From NCBI GenBank assembly GCA_946406115.1, contig OX291550.1, positions 29,922,722 through 29,986,721 on the forward strand: DNA of 64,000 bases. The letters are read 5' to 3'. The position numbers were made by a program, and so were the translations under genes. Each line of letters opens with the position of its first letter. The first letter of the stretch is position 1. This DNA comes from Apoda limacodes. Lineage: Eukaryota > Arthropoda > Insecta > Lepidoptera > Limacodidae. Of this stretch, positions 21,400-32,129 are shown piece by piece. The notes under the pieces were generated by a model. That model was given only the letters and a program-made list of their open reading frames with translations, did not search any database and had not been told where the DNA came from.

Positions 21400-22226
21400 A
21401 TGAGTTTCAAAGCAAAAATCGAGGCTCTTAGCAAGGACAACAACGACACATGGGCCAAGTTGTGTTCATTGAACGAAAGGTACGTGCAGCGTACCTGTTG
21501 AAAAAGAAAAAGTCAATGATGAATATGCAGAAGGTGACCTACTTGCTCAGTCTGAGCTGATTTTATTTATTTCGCCGTCTGAAATAAAACAAACTAAAAA
21601 TTGCAAAACTACATACGAAATTGGGATTAGATTAAGTGACATTTTTGCTTCCAAAGGTTCTGCAAGAAAGGCAAGTTTGCTTAATCAATTAGTTCTGTCT
21701 AAACTACAAGAGAGCTAGAACTAGCGATCACTCAAACAATTTTTCGGATATTGTGGACAAGTTAAAGCAAATGGATATCCATATCCATGAAGATTTATTG
21801 TCAATAATGATGCGCTACAGTATTTTATCTGATTACGAGATCTTTAGGGTTGCCATAGAATCCCGGGACACTTAATATAAACTCGATAAGTTAAAAATAA
21901 AAAAAATTAGAGGAATATCAGGCAAGACAAAACACATATGATAAAAGCAATGAACCTAACACAAGTCAAGAAGATTCCTTTTAAGCTTTTTGTAAAATAT
22001 GCAAGAAAAAGGGTCATGATTTAAAAAACTGCAGAAGGAAACATAACTTCTACAAAATGAAAGATTATGCTACTTACAGCCGCAACAATGATCAGAAAAA
22101 TAATTTTTCCATTTGTTTACTGACAAATAATGACAAACATAAGAAGGATTAGATACTGGAGAGCGGTTGTACTTCTCATTTGAGTCACAAAAAGGAATAT
22201 TTTGATTATTTTTACATAATGGTCGA
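21400..22226 (+). pseudogene. Copia gag remnant with zinc knuckle
   Basis: Reads in pieces: KIEALSKDNNDTWAK (the copia gag N-terminus), LFISPSEIKQTKN, SARKASLLNQLVLSKL, EDLLSIMMRYSILSDYE, then CKICKKKGHDLKNC, a CX2CX4HX4C zinc knuckle, and a protease-like ESGCTSHLSHK. Several stops and shifts interrupt it. It stops where a LINE fragment begins at 22227, so integrase and RT are lost. Orientation is plus. Confidence 0.8.
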
Positions 22227-22365
22227 GGTAACACCTTGTGTCTGAAATCGAGACCACTCTGTCCAAGGTCTCTGACTGGGAAACGAAAAACTTAGTCCGA
22301 TTCAACCCTAAGAAGACAAAAGTCTGCGCATTCAGGTTAAAGAAAGTGAATGATCAACACCTTTA
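22227..22365 (+). pseudogene. Jockey-like LINE RT fragment
   Basis: Reads VSEIETTLSKVSDWETKN then VRFNPKKTKVCAFRLKK, matching LSKVSDWGRLNLVRFNPTKT in the longer LINE at 59377-60228. Only about 40 codons, joined straight to the copia remnant. Confidence 0.75.
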
Positions 22366-22389
22366 AATGCTAAGATAAAGCATGCGCTG

Positions 22390-22646
22390 TGGAAGTTAAA
22401 CAATCACAGTACCTAAATAAAATACGATAAAAACTTCGTCACAACCTATTTGTATTCAACATAATTACATTAACATGAAAAAGATATTTTGTACCTTAAA
22501 ATACATCATCACACATCATTTTTATTTTCTTCAACCTTGTTATAATTTGAACTTTCATCAAAAAGGCTTGACATCTGTACTGGCCAGTAATGCATACTTA
22601 TTAGTGACAATGAATGTTGAGATTATTACTTCCATAAACTTCAACA
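22390..22646 (-). repeat. 3' LTR of a minus-strand copia remnant
   Basis: On the minus strand a polypurine tract GGAGGAG (22647-22653) is followed at 22646 by TGTTGAAG, the standard start of a copia LTR. The LTR runs to about 22390. A related partial copy is at 23300-23485. The RNase H end of the same element lies just upstream on that strand. Confidence 0.7.
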
Positions 22647-22739
22647 CTCCTCCGTAATCTCATAATTTACACTTCATCTAAATTCCTTTCTCACACACTC
22701 TCATTGAACACCCATACCACTCACAACATCTAACATCTA

Positions 22740-23005
22740 AATTTTTACCAAAGATTTAGTCAAAGGATCTGCTACGTTGTCATTAGTATTAACGTAACAA
22801 AGTACAATAATACCATTACATCTTCACGTACAAAATGATATCTTACATCAATATGCTTAGTGTGTTGGTGATGCACTGCACTGTTGTGTGCAATTGCCAT
22901 TGCTGATTGGCGGTCTGTAAAGATATTGACATAATTTTTGGCCAGTCAACTCTTCAATAAAGCTTTGTAAAAGCACACCTTCTTTTGCTGCTTGAGACAA
23001 AATGA
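22740..23005 (-). pseudogene. Copia RNase H C-terminus
   Basis: Reads SQAAKEGVLLQSFIEELTGQ, then in other frames the DNQSAMAIAHN and HTKHIDVRYHFVRED blocks, which are the active-site and C-terminal motifs of copia RNase H. Shifts break the frame. It runs directly into its polypurine tract and LTR. It is in the opposite orientation to the copia gag at 21.4 kb, so these are two different insertions. Confidence 0.8.
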
Positions 23006-23166
23006 CAATGGAGTTCTTCAAAAAAGAAGTTATTAGATTTCTGAAGGGTTGGCAAATGATGCCCCTGGTGTTGTTGCAAGCGTCCATAGGCTACGGTGAC
23101 CGCTTACCATCAGGCGGGTTTTTTACCGTAAGCTTGTTTGCCACCTTAGTGGTATAAAAAAAAAAA
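23005..23166 (+). mobile_element. 5'-truncated jockey-like LINE 3' end
   Basis: From GGAGTTCTTCAAAAAAGAAG to the A-run at 23152-23167 it matches the complement of 59148-59310, the 3' end of the LINE whose RT is at 59377-60679. It includes the terminal CCACCTTAGTGGTATAAAA. No coding region beyond the last few codons. Confidence 0.8.
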
Positions 23167-23299
23167 AAAAACAGCTATGATTATTATTTTGCCCTCATTC
23201 TTCCTTATATACACGCATGGTTCATTTTCAGATTTTTTGAAAGGTAATATTTCAAGTTCTAAATTCAAAAGATTTGAATTCCATGCTCGGTGCATAAAA

Positions 23300-23485
23300 T
23301 ATGGCATTAACTTCGTTACAACTAATTTGTATTTAACATAGTTACATTAATATGAAAAACATATTTTTTACAATAAAAAACATTTGACACACATCAAAAG
23401 ATTTCATTTTGTTGAACCTTGTCATATTTTGAACTCTCATTAAAAAGGCTAAACATCTGAACTGGCCAGTAACGCAGACTAATCG
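23300..23485 (-). repeat. Second copia-LTR-like copy, partial
   Basis: Shares AACTTCGTTACAAC, ACATTAATATGAAAAACAT, ATTTTGAACTCTCAT and ATCTGAACTGGCCAGTAA with 22430-22590 at perhaps 80% identity. Probably the other LTR or a related solo LTR. Its 5' part is missing. Confidence 0.6.
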
Positions 23486-23639
23486 CGCGTCCAAAAAACT
23501 TGGTTTGCTCCACAGAGCGAAGCAGTACTTCACGTCGGGGCAAAGGTTGTTAGGTACTAATTTAGAATTAATTGTGACGCGTCGTGACATGTTTTAAAGT
23601 GTGTATCCGAAATAATTAATTTTGCTAACGGTGATTTTT

Positions 23640-24945
23640 TGGCATTAAAATTGTTTTTTTTAGTATCACTCAAATTAAAATTATCTAGTCTACCTATGGC
23701 ACGTAGAATAAAATTGTGACCAAACGATGGATATATTCTTTGAGGATATAGGGGACCAAAAGTGTCATAATTTGGATGGATATAAAGTCAAGCTACCACA
23801 ACCGTGAATCGGACCACGCATAAACGTTTGATTGGTCTTTGTTCATTATTTGGCTGGTTTCTTTAAGAATTTTGCAAGCAATACTGCCCAACTAAGTTTT
23901 AACCGTAAAATTGACACCAGCTTGACTGGTGCGACCCCAGTTTTTGCAGTTACTAATTGAACTTTGACTATTTCGCTTGATTTAATTATTCGTTAATACA
24001 CTACCGCTGCATGTGCAACCTTTGAAGCATCGCAACACCCGTGTAGTTCTAAAGATTTATCTGATGCAAAAGTACCGATCCATCGAGACTTCAAGATTGT
24101 TATAGTAAATGGTCCATTCTTTTACAGTGCCTTTTGAAACTTCTTCATCCCATTGTAATCTTGTAAGCCACAGCCTTTTAATTAATACCTTTGCTATAAT
24201 TAATTACTTATGGTGCGAACCAACCAAGTGAATCGTATAGTTTAGCTGTATCAGATAAAAAAAATCTTTTTGTTACAGGTTTCTGCTACTCCGGCAGCGA
24301 GACTGAATATTGAAACGAATCTTCACTGCGTACCCAGGTAAGATCTATAATTCATCTTCGATCACGCATGCATGCATTGTTGTGATTTACAATGCCAGAA
24401 ATGAGCTATCGTTGAACTACATAGACTTTTTTTGCTCGATAATACGATTATAAACATCGGTTCCGAGAAGAAGATCAATTTTGTTCGGTATATTGTATTG
24501 AGGATCCGCTAACTCGTCCCTGTTAATATCTTCCCAATTTAACATTTCTAAGTTGCAGTTTGGAATCCATGAAGTTAAAGATTTAAGAACTTAAACCTTT
24601 ACTAATATCTCTGTTTCTGGATTTATCTAGACTTAATTTTTGAATAAACGATTGGATTTGTATTAAGTTTTGTTTTTTCTCCGATTCCTAAAACGGTTCC
24701 GTGCATTTTTATTTTCTTTAATCTAAAAGCTGCACCATGGACTCCGTCAAAAAAGAAGACTGTGAACCTTGCTCTAATAATAATCTTATGACATGATTCT
24801 GTCCTGTTCTTGACACACATTTGACTAAAGCCATAGCTAGGATAACTTGGTTAATGCTCCTAACTCGGTTTATGCACCTACTTGAAGAAAAACACGCTAC
24901 TGCATGACTTGATTGTAGTTCCATCGAGCCTGCGGTATTTGGCAC
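23640..24945 (-). pseudogene. BEL/Pao retrotransposon pol remnant
   Basis: From the top: AMALVKCVSRTGQNHVIRLL then LLEQGSQSSFLTESMVQLL, an aspartic protease region in which the usual DQG reads EQG. Further down come MHGTVLGIGEKTK, WEDINRDELADPQYNIPNK and IDLLLGTDVYNRII, and LYDSLGWFAP, all BEL/Pao pol landmarks. Many stops and shifts are present. The RT catalytic motif was not found. Minus orientation. Confidence 0.75.
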
Positions 24946-25099
24946 GGCTGAATTTTCTAAATGATGGCTGTCGCACCTGTGACTGGGGATTTTTTAATAT
25001 CAGTGCACAATCTTTTCCCTCACACACACTAAATCTGTTATTGGTTCCATTATGTTATTCTGATATTAAAATATTAGTAAAGTTAAATAAATTTTCAAT

Positions 25100-25600
25100 T
25101 ATTAAATTATGCTGCTTAACCCAAAATTGGGAAACGTATAAGTGCCGGATTTTGCAATGGTTGCAAAAGCAGACCTGTTGGGAATAAAGAGACGAGCGAT
25201 TTTACTCAGCCCACTTAGCGATATACGATGTACGTATAAGTTGGCCACAGACTTAGCGCTGCCAAAAGTAGTTCAAGAAGTACCATTTGACGAGATTATT
25301 ACAATCCTCGACAACCACTTCACTCCGCAGCAAGTCGGATTCAGCGAACGTCACAAGTTCTACGTTGCCAGCCAACAACAAACTGAATCCACGTCACAGT
25401 GGGCATCCAGGCTTCGCGGTCGCAAATTGCCAGTTCAATAACGTAAAAGAGGCATTAAGGGTTCGGTTCACCTTGGGCTTGCTGTCGGGTGTTGAGATGG
25501 AGAAACTGTACGTGCAGAATGTGACAGAGTAAACGCTCGCCAAGGCTGTGTGTTAGCGGAGAACCTCCGAAACGCACGGGAGGCCGCCATCGGCGCCAGC
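25100..25600 (+). pseudogene. Gypsy (Ty3) gag remnant
   Basis: Reads AILLSPLSDIRCTYKLATDL, ALPKVVQEVPFDEIITILDN, HFTPQQVGFSERHKFYVASQ and WASRLRG, then after a one-base shift CQFNNVKEALRVRFTLGLLS, matching gypsy gag of insect elements. A stop and further decay follow near 25530. It is separated from the RT part by about 260 bases of GC-rich sequence, so protease and part of RT are deleted. Confidence 0.8.
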
Positions 25601-25861
25601 GTCAGCGTCACCATGCCATTTGATCTTTACTCAATTCAAAAAGGACTGTACTGTAATAGGTAATTTTGACGGTACACCATTAGACAGTACAAATAAAAAA
25701 TAATTAGACGTCCGGGGGAGGCGCTGGGTTGTGCGGGGCGAGTACAGTTATCCATGCAGTGGAGGGGGCGCACGCGTACACTCGACGTGTTTGTCGGGTT
25801 AGCATTAACAAACAGTTAGTTGTCGAGAACTACCCATTACCTACGATAAATTAATTATTTT

Positions 25862-26460
25862 CTTAACTGTATGGTGGCCAGCAGTTTACGAAGTTTGATT
25901 TATCGATGGCCTTTAATCAGTATTGCTTAGATGATGAGTCACAACATCAAAACTCCTAACTACTATTTCCACGCATATCGCGGCCTTTTCTCCTTTACAA
26001 GACTTGTATTTGGTCTGGCTTCGGATCCGGCTATATTTCAGCGCGCAATGGATAGCGTGAGGACTGGTATGCCAGGATTCCTATGCCTGCTCGATGACGT
26101 ACTCATCATCGGCCGCGACCAAGCCGAACATCTCGAGCGGTTAGAGTAATTACTACAAAGGTTACAGAATGCATGATTTATTTTGCAAAAAAACAAATGC
26201 GACTTTTTCATAGACGAAATAAGTTATTTAGGATACTTTATCAATAAAAACGGGATAAAAAAGTCATAAGATAAAGTAATGGCAATTCAAAAAGCGTCGG
26301 TGCCTCCAAACGTAAGTCAACTGCAGTCTTTTCTGGGTTACGTAAACTTTTATCGCAACTTTGTTCCCCGTGCTTGTAGTGTAGTGTAGTGTTGTGTGAG
26401 CACCTTGCATGATTTATTAAAAAAAGGAACCAAGTGGTGTTAGAAACATACACATCAGGA
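25862..26460 (+). pseudogene. Gypsy (Ty3) reverse transcriptase remnant
   Basis: Reads GGQQFTKFDLSMAFNQYCL (first catalytic Asp region), then RLVFGLASDPAIFQRAMDSV, and GFLCLLDDVLIIGRDQAEHL with the LLDDVL form of the YxDD motif. It goes on FFIDEISYLGYFINKNGIKK and QLQSFLGYVNFYRNFVPRA before decay. At least three shifts or stops. Same orientation as the gag piece, so probably one internally deleted element. Confidence 0.85.
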
Positions 26461-26479
26461 AGCTTTCACTACCGTAAAA

Positions 26480-27043
26480 AATATTTAATCATCTGACACT
26501 GTATAAACCATTATGTGGACGCGCAGTCATTTGTAACGGCAGCGGTCGCGTGTAGCCTTAATGACCCCGTGAAGGTTTTTATAACTAATAAGACAAATTA
26601 TTTAATTAATGGAATAAAAATTTACTTAAACAAATTACCTTTAGATATAAAAATTAAACCATTTTCTAGATTCTATTAATTTATGATTGAATATATTGTA
26701 GGAGCTTTTTGCTGTAACTTGGACAATACTCTTTAAAACGTTCTTCTGACAAATTAAAATTAGAACAATTTTGAAGCCAAATTACATTTTATTCAGTAAC
26801 AAAAATACAAAATGATTTTAATATAATAAATATTCAGAGTGAAAAGTGATAATCAAATCAACATATTGTAATCTGAATGATGAACATATTTTAATAAAGT
26901 GTTGAGCAAACCTGTTATGTCTATTTTAACTCAATTCTTCATTGAAAAAGGCTTTCGGTTCAAAACTATAGAAATAAGAGTGAATTTCTGTGAAATTACT
27001 AGTTTCACAAACCTCTAAATGACCGGCTCCACAAGTTTCAGCT
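26480..27043. other. AT-rich stretch, nothing recognised
   Basis: No coding region or clear repeat. AT content rises after 26580. Confidence 0.4.
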
Positions 27044-27044
27044 T

Positions 27045-27175
27045 TAACAGGTTACACGTGTAACACACGTATAGAAATAACAGGTTACACGTGTAACACA
27101 CGTATAGAAATAACGGGTTACACGTGTAACACACGTATAGAAATAACAGGTTACACGTGTAACACTTGTAAGAAA
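27045..27175. repeat. 33-bp minisatellite, four units, each with a 14-bp palindrome
   Basis: The unit is TAACAGGTTACACGTG followed by TAACACACGTATAGAAA. The perfect palindrome GTTACACGTGTAAC is at 27051-27064, 27084-27097, 27117-27130 and 27150-27163, spaced exactly 33 bases. Each centre is CACGTG, an E-box core. Units differ at only a few bases. Confidence 0.95.
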
Positions 27176-27179
27176 TAAT

Positions 27180-28789
27180 ACACGGCAATTATAGGAACTT
27201 GTCAGATTTTTTTGGACGCTTCCAGATTTATATGTGGGTGAAAAACACTTCATTTTGATAAAAAGACAGTTGTCTAGGTTTTTTGTTTGGTGTTTTTCAT
27301 TGCTTGACGCTTCCTAAATGGCCACTTGTTTTTTGGAGAGAGATAGAGCATAACTTTATTAACTGTGCTGAACTCTATAATATTTAAGTCTAATTTTAAG
27401 AGAGCTTCGTTCCAATGGTTTCGACTTGCACAAAATTCATTTTGCTATTGCAAACCTTTAATACATTTTTAAAAGCGCCTTTAAATTTTGAACTGAGTTA
27501 ACACAGCTATAATAAACGATGTACACAAAAATCCGAACTCAACTTGTAATTACATTTCAGAGCTGAGGCTGATTGTTTAATTCCGTTTCCAGTTCCAGTT
27601 CGATGGATTAACGCGTTAACAAACTTTATTTCGTTCCAGTATTTTACATAGCAAATTAAACACCTTCCTCCAAATTAAAAATTGTGAGACATTGAACTGT
27701 AAAATTATAGTTTTTTTTTTTGGGAATTGCTATTTATGTATTTCAATAAGCGTATTTTTATAGGTGTAATGTAAAAATAATGATAAATTTATGATTATTA
27801 TTATATTAAAATAAAACATTATTAAACACTACCTTTAGAGCGCAAAGAACTGTGATCTGCAACCCTTGCACTACTGGAATCTAACAGTATGTATAAGATG
27901 ACAAAACTTGTGACAGTGAGGAACTAAGTTTAAATGTTTTTACAGTTAAACCTACCTATGGTACTCAAATTAAAAAAAAAGTAGACACGAGGTAAATCAT
28001 TCCCTGTCACTAGGTATTTTTAAATAACAATTATGTGTGTAATATCCAAAAATATTTATTTATTTATATAAAATTTATTAAAAAAAATCTTTTATTTCTT
28101 GTAACCGAATAATAAAAAACTCATAAAATTTATTTGTATAAGAACCGGTAGCCGTAAGAGAAGGCGAGTCGTGGATAATGGGAACGGTCAGCGACGCGGG
28201 CAAGGAACAAGGTAGTAGAGAGAGGCGGAGGATTGTAGATAAGTGTGGCGGCGTCTCTAAGGCCTAAGTCCAGAAATGGATTGGTTGAATTTTGATATGT
28301 AGATAGGTATATTATCTTGAAATTTCTTCTCAAACATATAATGAACATGCGTAAGTCTTATTGGTTTTAATCATTTTGTTTTTCGTTTAAACTGCCGTTG
28401 GTTTGAAATTACGAGTATTTTATTATAATATACCTATTTTTGAAGCACTTTGCAATCTTAAAGCTTTTATCTGAGCAATTTGTGTTAATGTCTCTCAAAG
28501 TTAGTGCAGAACACTGTGCAACTAATATAAAAAACGTCTTAAGAAAACATAATCATACAATTGATCTAATCAATTGAATATTTGTTTACAGTCTCTTTGA
28601 AGATAAAATGTTTGTAAAAAAATAGTTATTAGAAATGTCGACCGTAGACATATTTTCGATGAACCTTGATTACTTAAATATTTGAAATTATAATCATGTG
28701 TAATGGAAAATACACTTTTACTAAATATTAAGAATTACAATATAATATATTGAAATAAGGACTACAATATGGGATTCTTAAAGAGTCGA
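27180..28789. other. Non-coding stretch
   Basis: AT-rich, no gene recognised. A GC-richer island at 28140-28265 (gagaaggcgagtcgtggataatggg...) has a 72-codon minus-strand frame without a motif I can place; it may be a decayed LINE end. Confidence 0.35.
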
Positions 28790-28893
28790 TAACGCGCGAG
28801 TGATGCCCCAGGTGTTGCAAGTATCCATAGGCTGCGGTGACCGCTTAACATCAGGCAGACTGCAAGCTTGTTTGCCACCTTAGTGGTATAAGA
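28790..28893 (+). mobile_element. 5'-truncated jockey-like LINE 3' end
   Basis: Contains GTGATGCCCCAGGTGTTGCA, CCATAGGCTGCGGTGACCGC and GCTTGTTTGCCACCTTAGTG-GTATAAG, the same 3' end as at 23005-23166. Only the last ~100 bases are present. Confidence 0.75.
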
Positions 28894-29068
28894 AATGTTT
28901 CCAGTCAGCACCTATTTTGTCGTAAAAAGTTATGACTTTGTTTTTATATTAATATGTTTTATTTTTTTAATATATTTTAGTTGTTATTTAAGTAAATAAA
29001 TATTTTTGACATATTTAGTGAAATATGTAATAAGTGAAACATATTTTGCTGCTTAATCGGCTGCCAAT

Positions 29069-29497
29069 ATAAATTTACATGTACCTACTTAAAAATACTA
29101 AAGTATGTTTGTATTATGGATGACCTGGTACCTCAGCCTGCAGAGCTGTTCCCTGCTAAACCGTGGATTTGACTCTGCTAATAATATTATATTTGTAACA
29201 AATAAACAAGTTCGTTTTCGAAATCGAAAAGAATATCAAAGCTTCAACCACATTAAAAAACTGGTTGCCTGTAAAGTCGGTATACGGGCGAAAGTTTTAC
29301 GTGACAATGATTTTATGTCTGTCTCTCTCGCTCTTAGGCGGGCGCGTGCCTCTCACTCGCTCTCATTGTGAGCGCATAACGTGAGCGGAGCGTAACGCAG
29401 TTTCTTGAAGTGTCACCCGGCAAACCAATTTATAAGACGTTGTCACGTCAAAAAAATCAGTTAGGTTAGATATACCACAATATGGTGACCACAATTT
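29069..29497 (+). repeat. Direct duplication, copy 1 (occupied site)
   Basis: The stretch from AAATTTACATGTACCTACTT to ATGGTGACCACAATTT is repeated at 29635-29903, offset 566 bases at the left side. Copy 1 lacks 36 bases present in copy 2 (after GTAACAAATAAA) and carries a 189-bp insertion at 29261-29449. Non-coding apart from chance frames. Confidence 0.85.
29261..29449. mobile_element. 189-bp insertion in copy 1, empty in copy 2
   Basis: Begins CTGGTTGCCTGTAAAGTCGG and ends GACGTTGTCACGTC, flanked by 6-7 A's. Copy 2 of the duplication has the uninterrupted CATTAAAAAAAATCAG, i.e. the empty site, so the A-run is probably the target duplication. The right 150 bases recur at 56724-56879 with 12 extra bases. 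Interior has a CGCTCTC...GAGAGCG-like patch. Family unknown, non-autonomous. Confidence 0.75.
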
Positions 29498-29634
29498 AAT
29501 ATCGCCCAAGATGTCGCTCTAATCATATAGCTTTTGGTATGTCGAGATGTATGAAAGATCGTGAGAAAAAGCGGTCAAGGTACACTGTGTATATACATAT
29601 ATATATATATATGTATGTACTTAAAGAAAATTAC

Positions 29635-29903
29635 ATAAATTTACATGTACCTACTTAAAAATACGAAAGTATGTTTGTATTATGGATGACCTGGTACCTC
29701 AGCCTGTAGAGCTGTTCCCTGCTAAACCGTGGATTTGACTCTGCTAATAATATTATGTTTGTAACAAATAAATAACTACCTAACATTTTATTTAGGTCGT
29801 AGCTTAAGTATTCGTTTTCGAAATCGAAAAGAATATCAAAGCTTCAACCACATTAAAAAAAATCAGTTAGGTTAGATGTACCACAATATGGTGACCACAA
29901 TTT
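29635..29903 (+). repeat. Direct duplication, copy 2 (empty site)
   Basis: See copy 1. Between the two copies is an (AT)n-rich stretch (29590-29622). Confidence 0.85.
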
Positions 29904-30059
29904 CAAACTAGAGACGATGCGATTCGTTTTGCAGTTCTGACAATTCTGTAGTTTTGGATACTTATCCATAATTGAAAGTTTGAGTAGCTCCACTAAGAAT
30001 AGTGTATTTTGCTTGACCTTATGTTATAAATAAGATAATAGTTTACTATCACAAAATAA

Positions 30060-30732
30060 AAAGTCCAAAAACGTAAAAAAAGCGAAAACAAGTTTTGAAT
30101 ACTAACGCAATAATTGGTAATTGGCATGGATTAATATTTAGTGTAACACCTTGCATGCGGGAACGCACTGAATCTATAAGGATTTTGCACAGATATGAAC
30201 CACGAATACTGTCCCATATTTTTATACAATGAGCCTCTAATGCTACTGAAGTTCGCACATTATGATTATCCCAACGTTAGACAATGACAACCAATCAATT
30301 TTTAATAGGATTTAAATCCGGTGATCTAGAAGACCAAGGAATAACATTAATGTTAATGTGCTGGCAAAACCAATCTCGATGGTGAACTGACAACACGCGA
30401 ATGATGTATTGGACAATTATCTGGCACAAACGATATAACGGCAAGCCCTCCTGTGGATACACACTTCGAACGGTCGGTAACATGGTCTCTTCCAGGACTT
30501 CCTCATAATTAGCACTTATTGCTCGACTGGGTTATCTGATTAGTTCTCCCAGGTCGGCCGCACTCATCCACCCCCACAAGTTCACTGATATACGTCCGGA
30601 CATTTTCCGGATATTGGGCACAATGTCAGCACTATTATATTGCGTATTATTTCGACGCCACCAACTTAAACGTCCGTGTTGGCTGGATTTAAAGGTCGTT
30701 TTATGAGTAAAGATGACATTACTTCAGTCTAA
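30060..30732 (-). pseudogene. Tc1-like transposase fragment
   Basis: From 30732 downward: SNVIFTHKTTFKSSQHGR (first Asp position, where THK replaces SDE), RRNNTQYNSADIVPN, GRISVNLWGWMSAADLGELI, EEVLEETMLPTVRSVYPQEG and SSRSPDLNPIKN (Glu replaced by Lys), then RTSVALEAHCIKIWDSIRGS. Related to but distinct from the 13.9-kb transposase. Frameshifts near 30420-30540. The N-terminal half is missing because the long-TIR element begins at 30735. Confidence 0.8.
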
Positions 30733-30734
30733 AT

Positions 30735-32123
30735 AGTCCGGTTAAATTAGACCAAATAAGTAAAGCTACCTAAATTCCCACCAAGCTGAAAATCAGTAAG
30801 ATTGTTTAAAATATGATAAAAAAAATAAAATTTGAAAATTTCCAAGCTTTTCCCTGTATGGATTTTTTTTAATTCAAGGTCAAAGGTCAAAAAAATGAGT
30901 TTTTCGCGATTTACTACCACTTTAGCCACAGCGTGCGACTCTGTGCCGCCTGTAACCAACGGCTCCCCGCTACCTTTACGAGGTCATCTGTCCATCTAGC
31001 GTGGGGTCGTTCCACGCTGCGCTTTCCGGTTCGTGGTCGCCACACGAGAACCTTCTGCCCCCATCGGCCATGGGTTCTTCGAGCTTTGTGCCCTGCCTAT
31101 TGCCACTTCAGCTTTGCGATTCGGTGAGCTATGTCGGCGACTTTAGTTCTTCTACGGATTTGGATCTCTCTGCAGTTGGATCGGTTTCGACTTCTGATCC
31201 TGGAGACGGGCTGACATGGTGGCGTTATCATACAAGCATTTTAGCACCTCGATATACCGATTATCAAGACGGCATCTCTGTAGAGCCTGTAGCACTGCCC
31301 ATGTTTCCACCGAATCGAAGGTCTTCTCATAGTCCTCAAACGCCAAGCAAAGGGGCCGATTATACTCTTCTGACTTCTGTATAATCTGCCACAGCGATGT
31401 ATGTGGTCTACGGTATTATAGCCTCTTAGGAAACCGGCTTGTTCGGGAGGCTGGAAGTCGTTGAACTTGCGAGCGAGACGGTTTGTAATTACTCTTGAAA
31501 ACAGCTTATAAACATGGCTCAGAAGCGATGGGTCTGTAATTCTTAAGGAGCGTATTGTCATCTTTTTTGAAGAAAAGCACCACCAAGCCCCTGTGCCATG
31601 CTTGTGGACAAGTAACTTGCGGCGAGCTGTAATATATGTTAAAATATGTTTTTATCGGTCATTGTAACTTACACTTATAATATAAAATATTCATAAGTTA
31701 TAACTATAAGAATATCAGGTTAAATGAAACTCAGTCCCTGAATTTAAACCTCGTTAAAAAAACGCGCTAAGTACATTACCTCATATGTGGCGTGGAAACG
31801 TGTGCATATTATGACGATTACAACTTTTTGAATCGTTATATCTCAAAAACGGTGGCTCGTAAAAAAAAAAGTAGTAATACATTTTTTGTAGATAATTTTA
31901 TGATCTACAATTTTTGTTGACAGTATTTTTATGATAAAACTTACCGTTTTGGTGAAAATCGCGAAAACCTCATTTTTTTGACCAAAAAAAATTTTTTCAA
32001 ATTTTCCATACAGGGGAAAGATGGGGAACTTTCAAATATATTTTTTTCATATTTTAAACAATTTTACTGATTTTTAGCTTGGTGGGAATTTATGTAGCTT
32101 CGAATGTCTAAATTGACCAGACT
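30735..32123. mobile_element. 1.39-kb element with ~185-bp terminal inverted repeats
   Basis: The ends AGTCCGGTTAAATTAGAC (left) and the complement of GTCTAAATTGACCAGACT (right) match, and the similarity goes inward through CAAGCTGAAAATCAGTAAG/CTGATTTTTAGCTTGGTGGG and TCCATACAGGG to about 30920 and 31940. The interior is an RTE-type LINE fragment. I see no transposase, so it is non-autonomous. No clear target duplication, which leaves the exact ends open. Confidence 0.75.
30925..31625 (-). pseudogene. Internally deleted RTE-type LINE inside the long-TIR element
   Basis: From 31625 downward: AWHRGLVVLFFKKDD and LKNYRPI (RT start), then LFSRVITNRLARKFNDFQPP, EQAGFLRGYNTVDHIH, AFEDYEKTFDSVETWAVLQA and LYDNATMSARLQDQ. 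The YADD region that should follow is missing. Instead the sequence jumps to the C-terminal AGSRWLQAAQSRTLW-type end near 30930. Several shifts. The expected FVDYEKAFDS reads FEDYEKTFDS. Confidence 0.8.
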
Positions 32124-32129
32124 AAAAGA

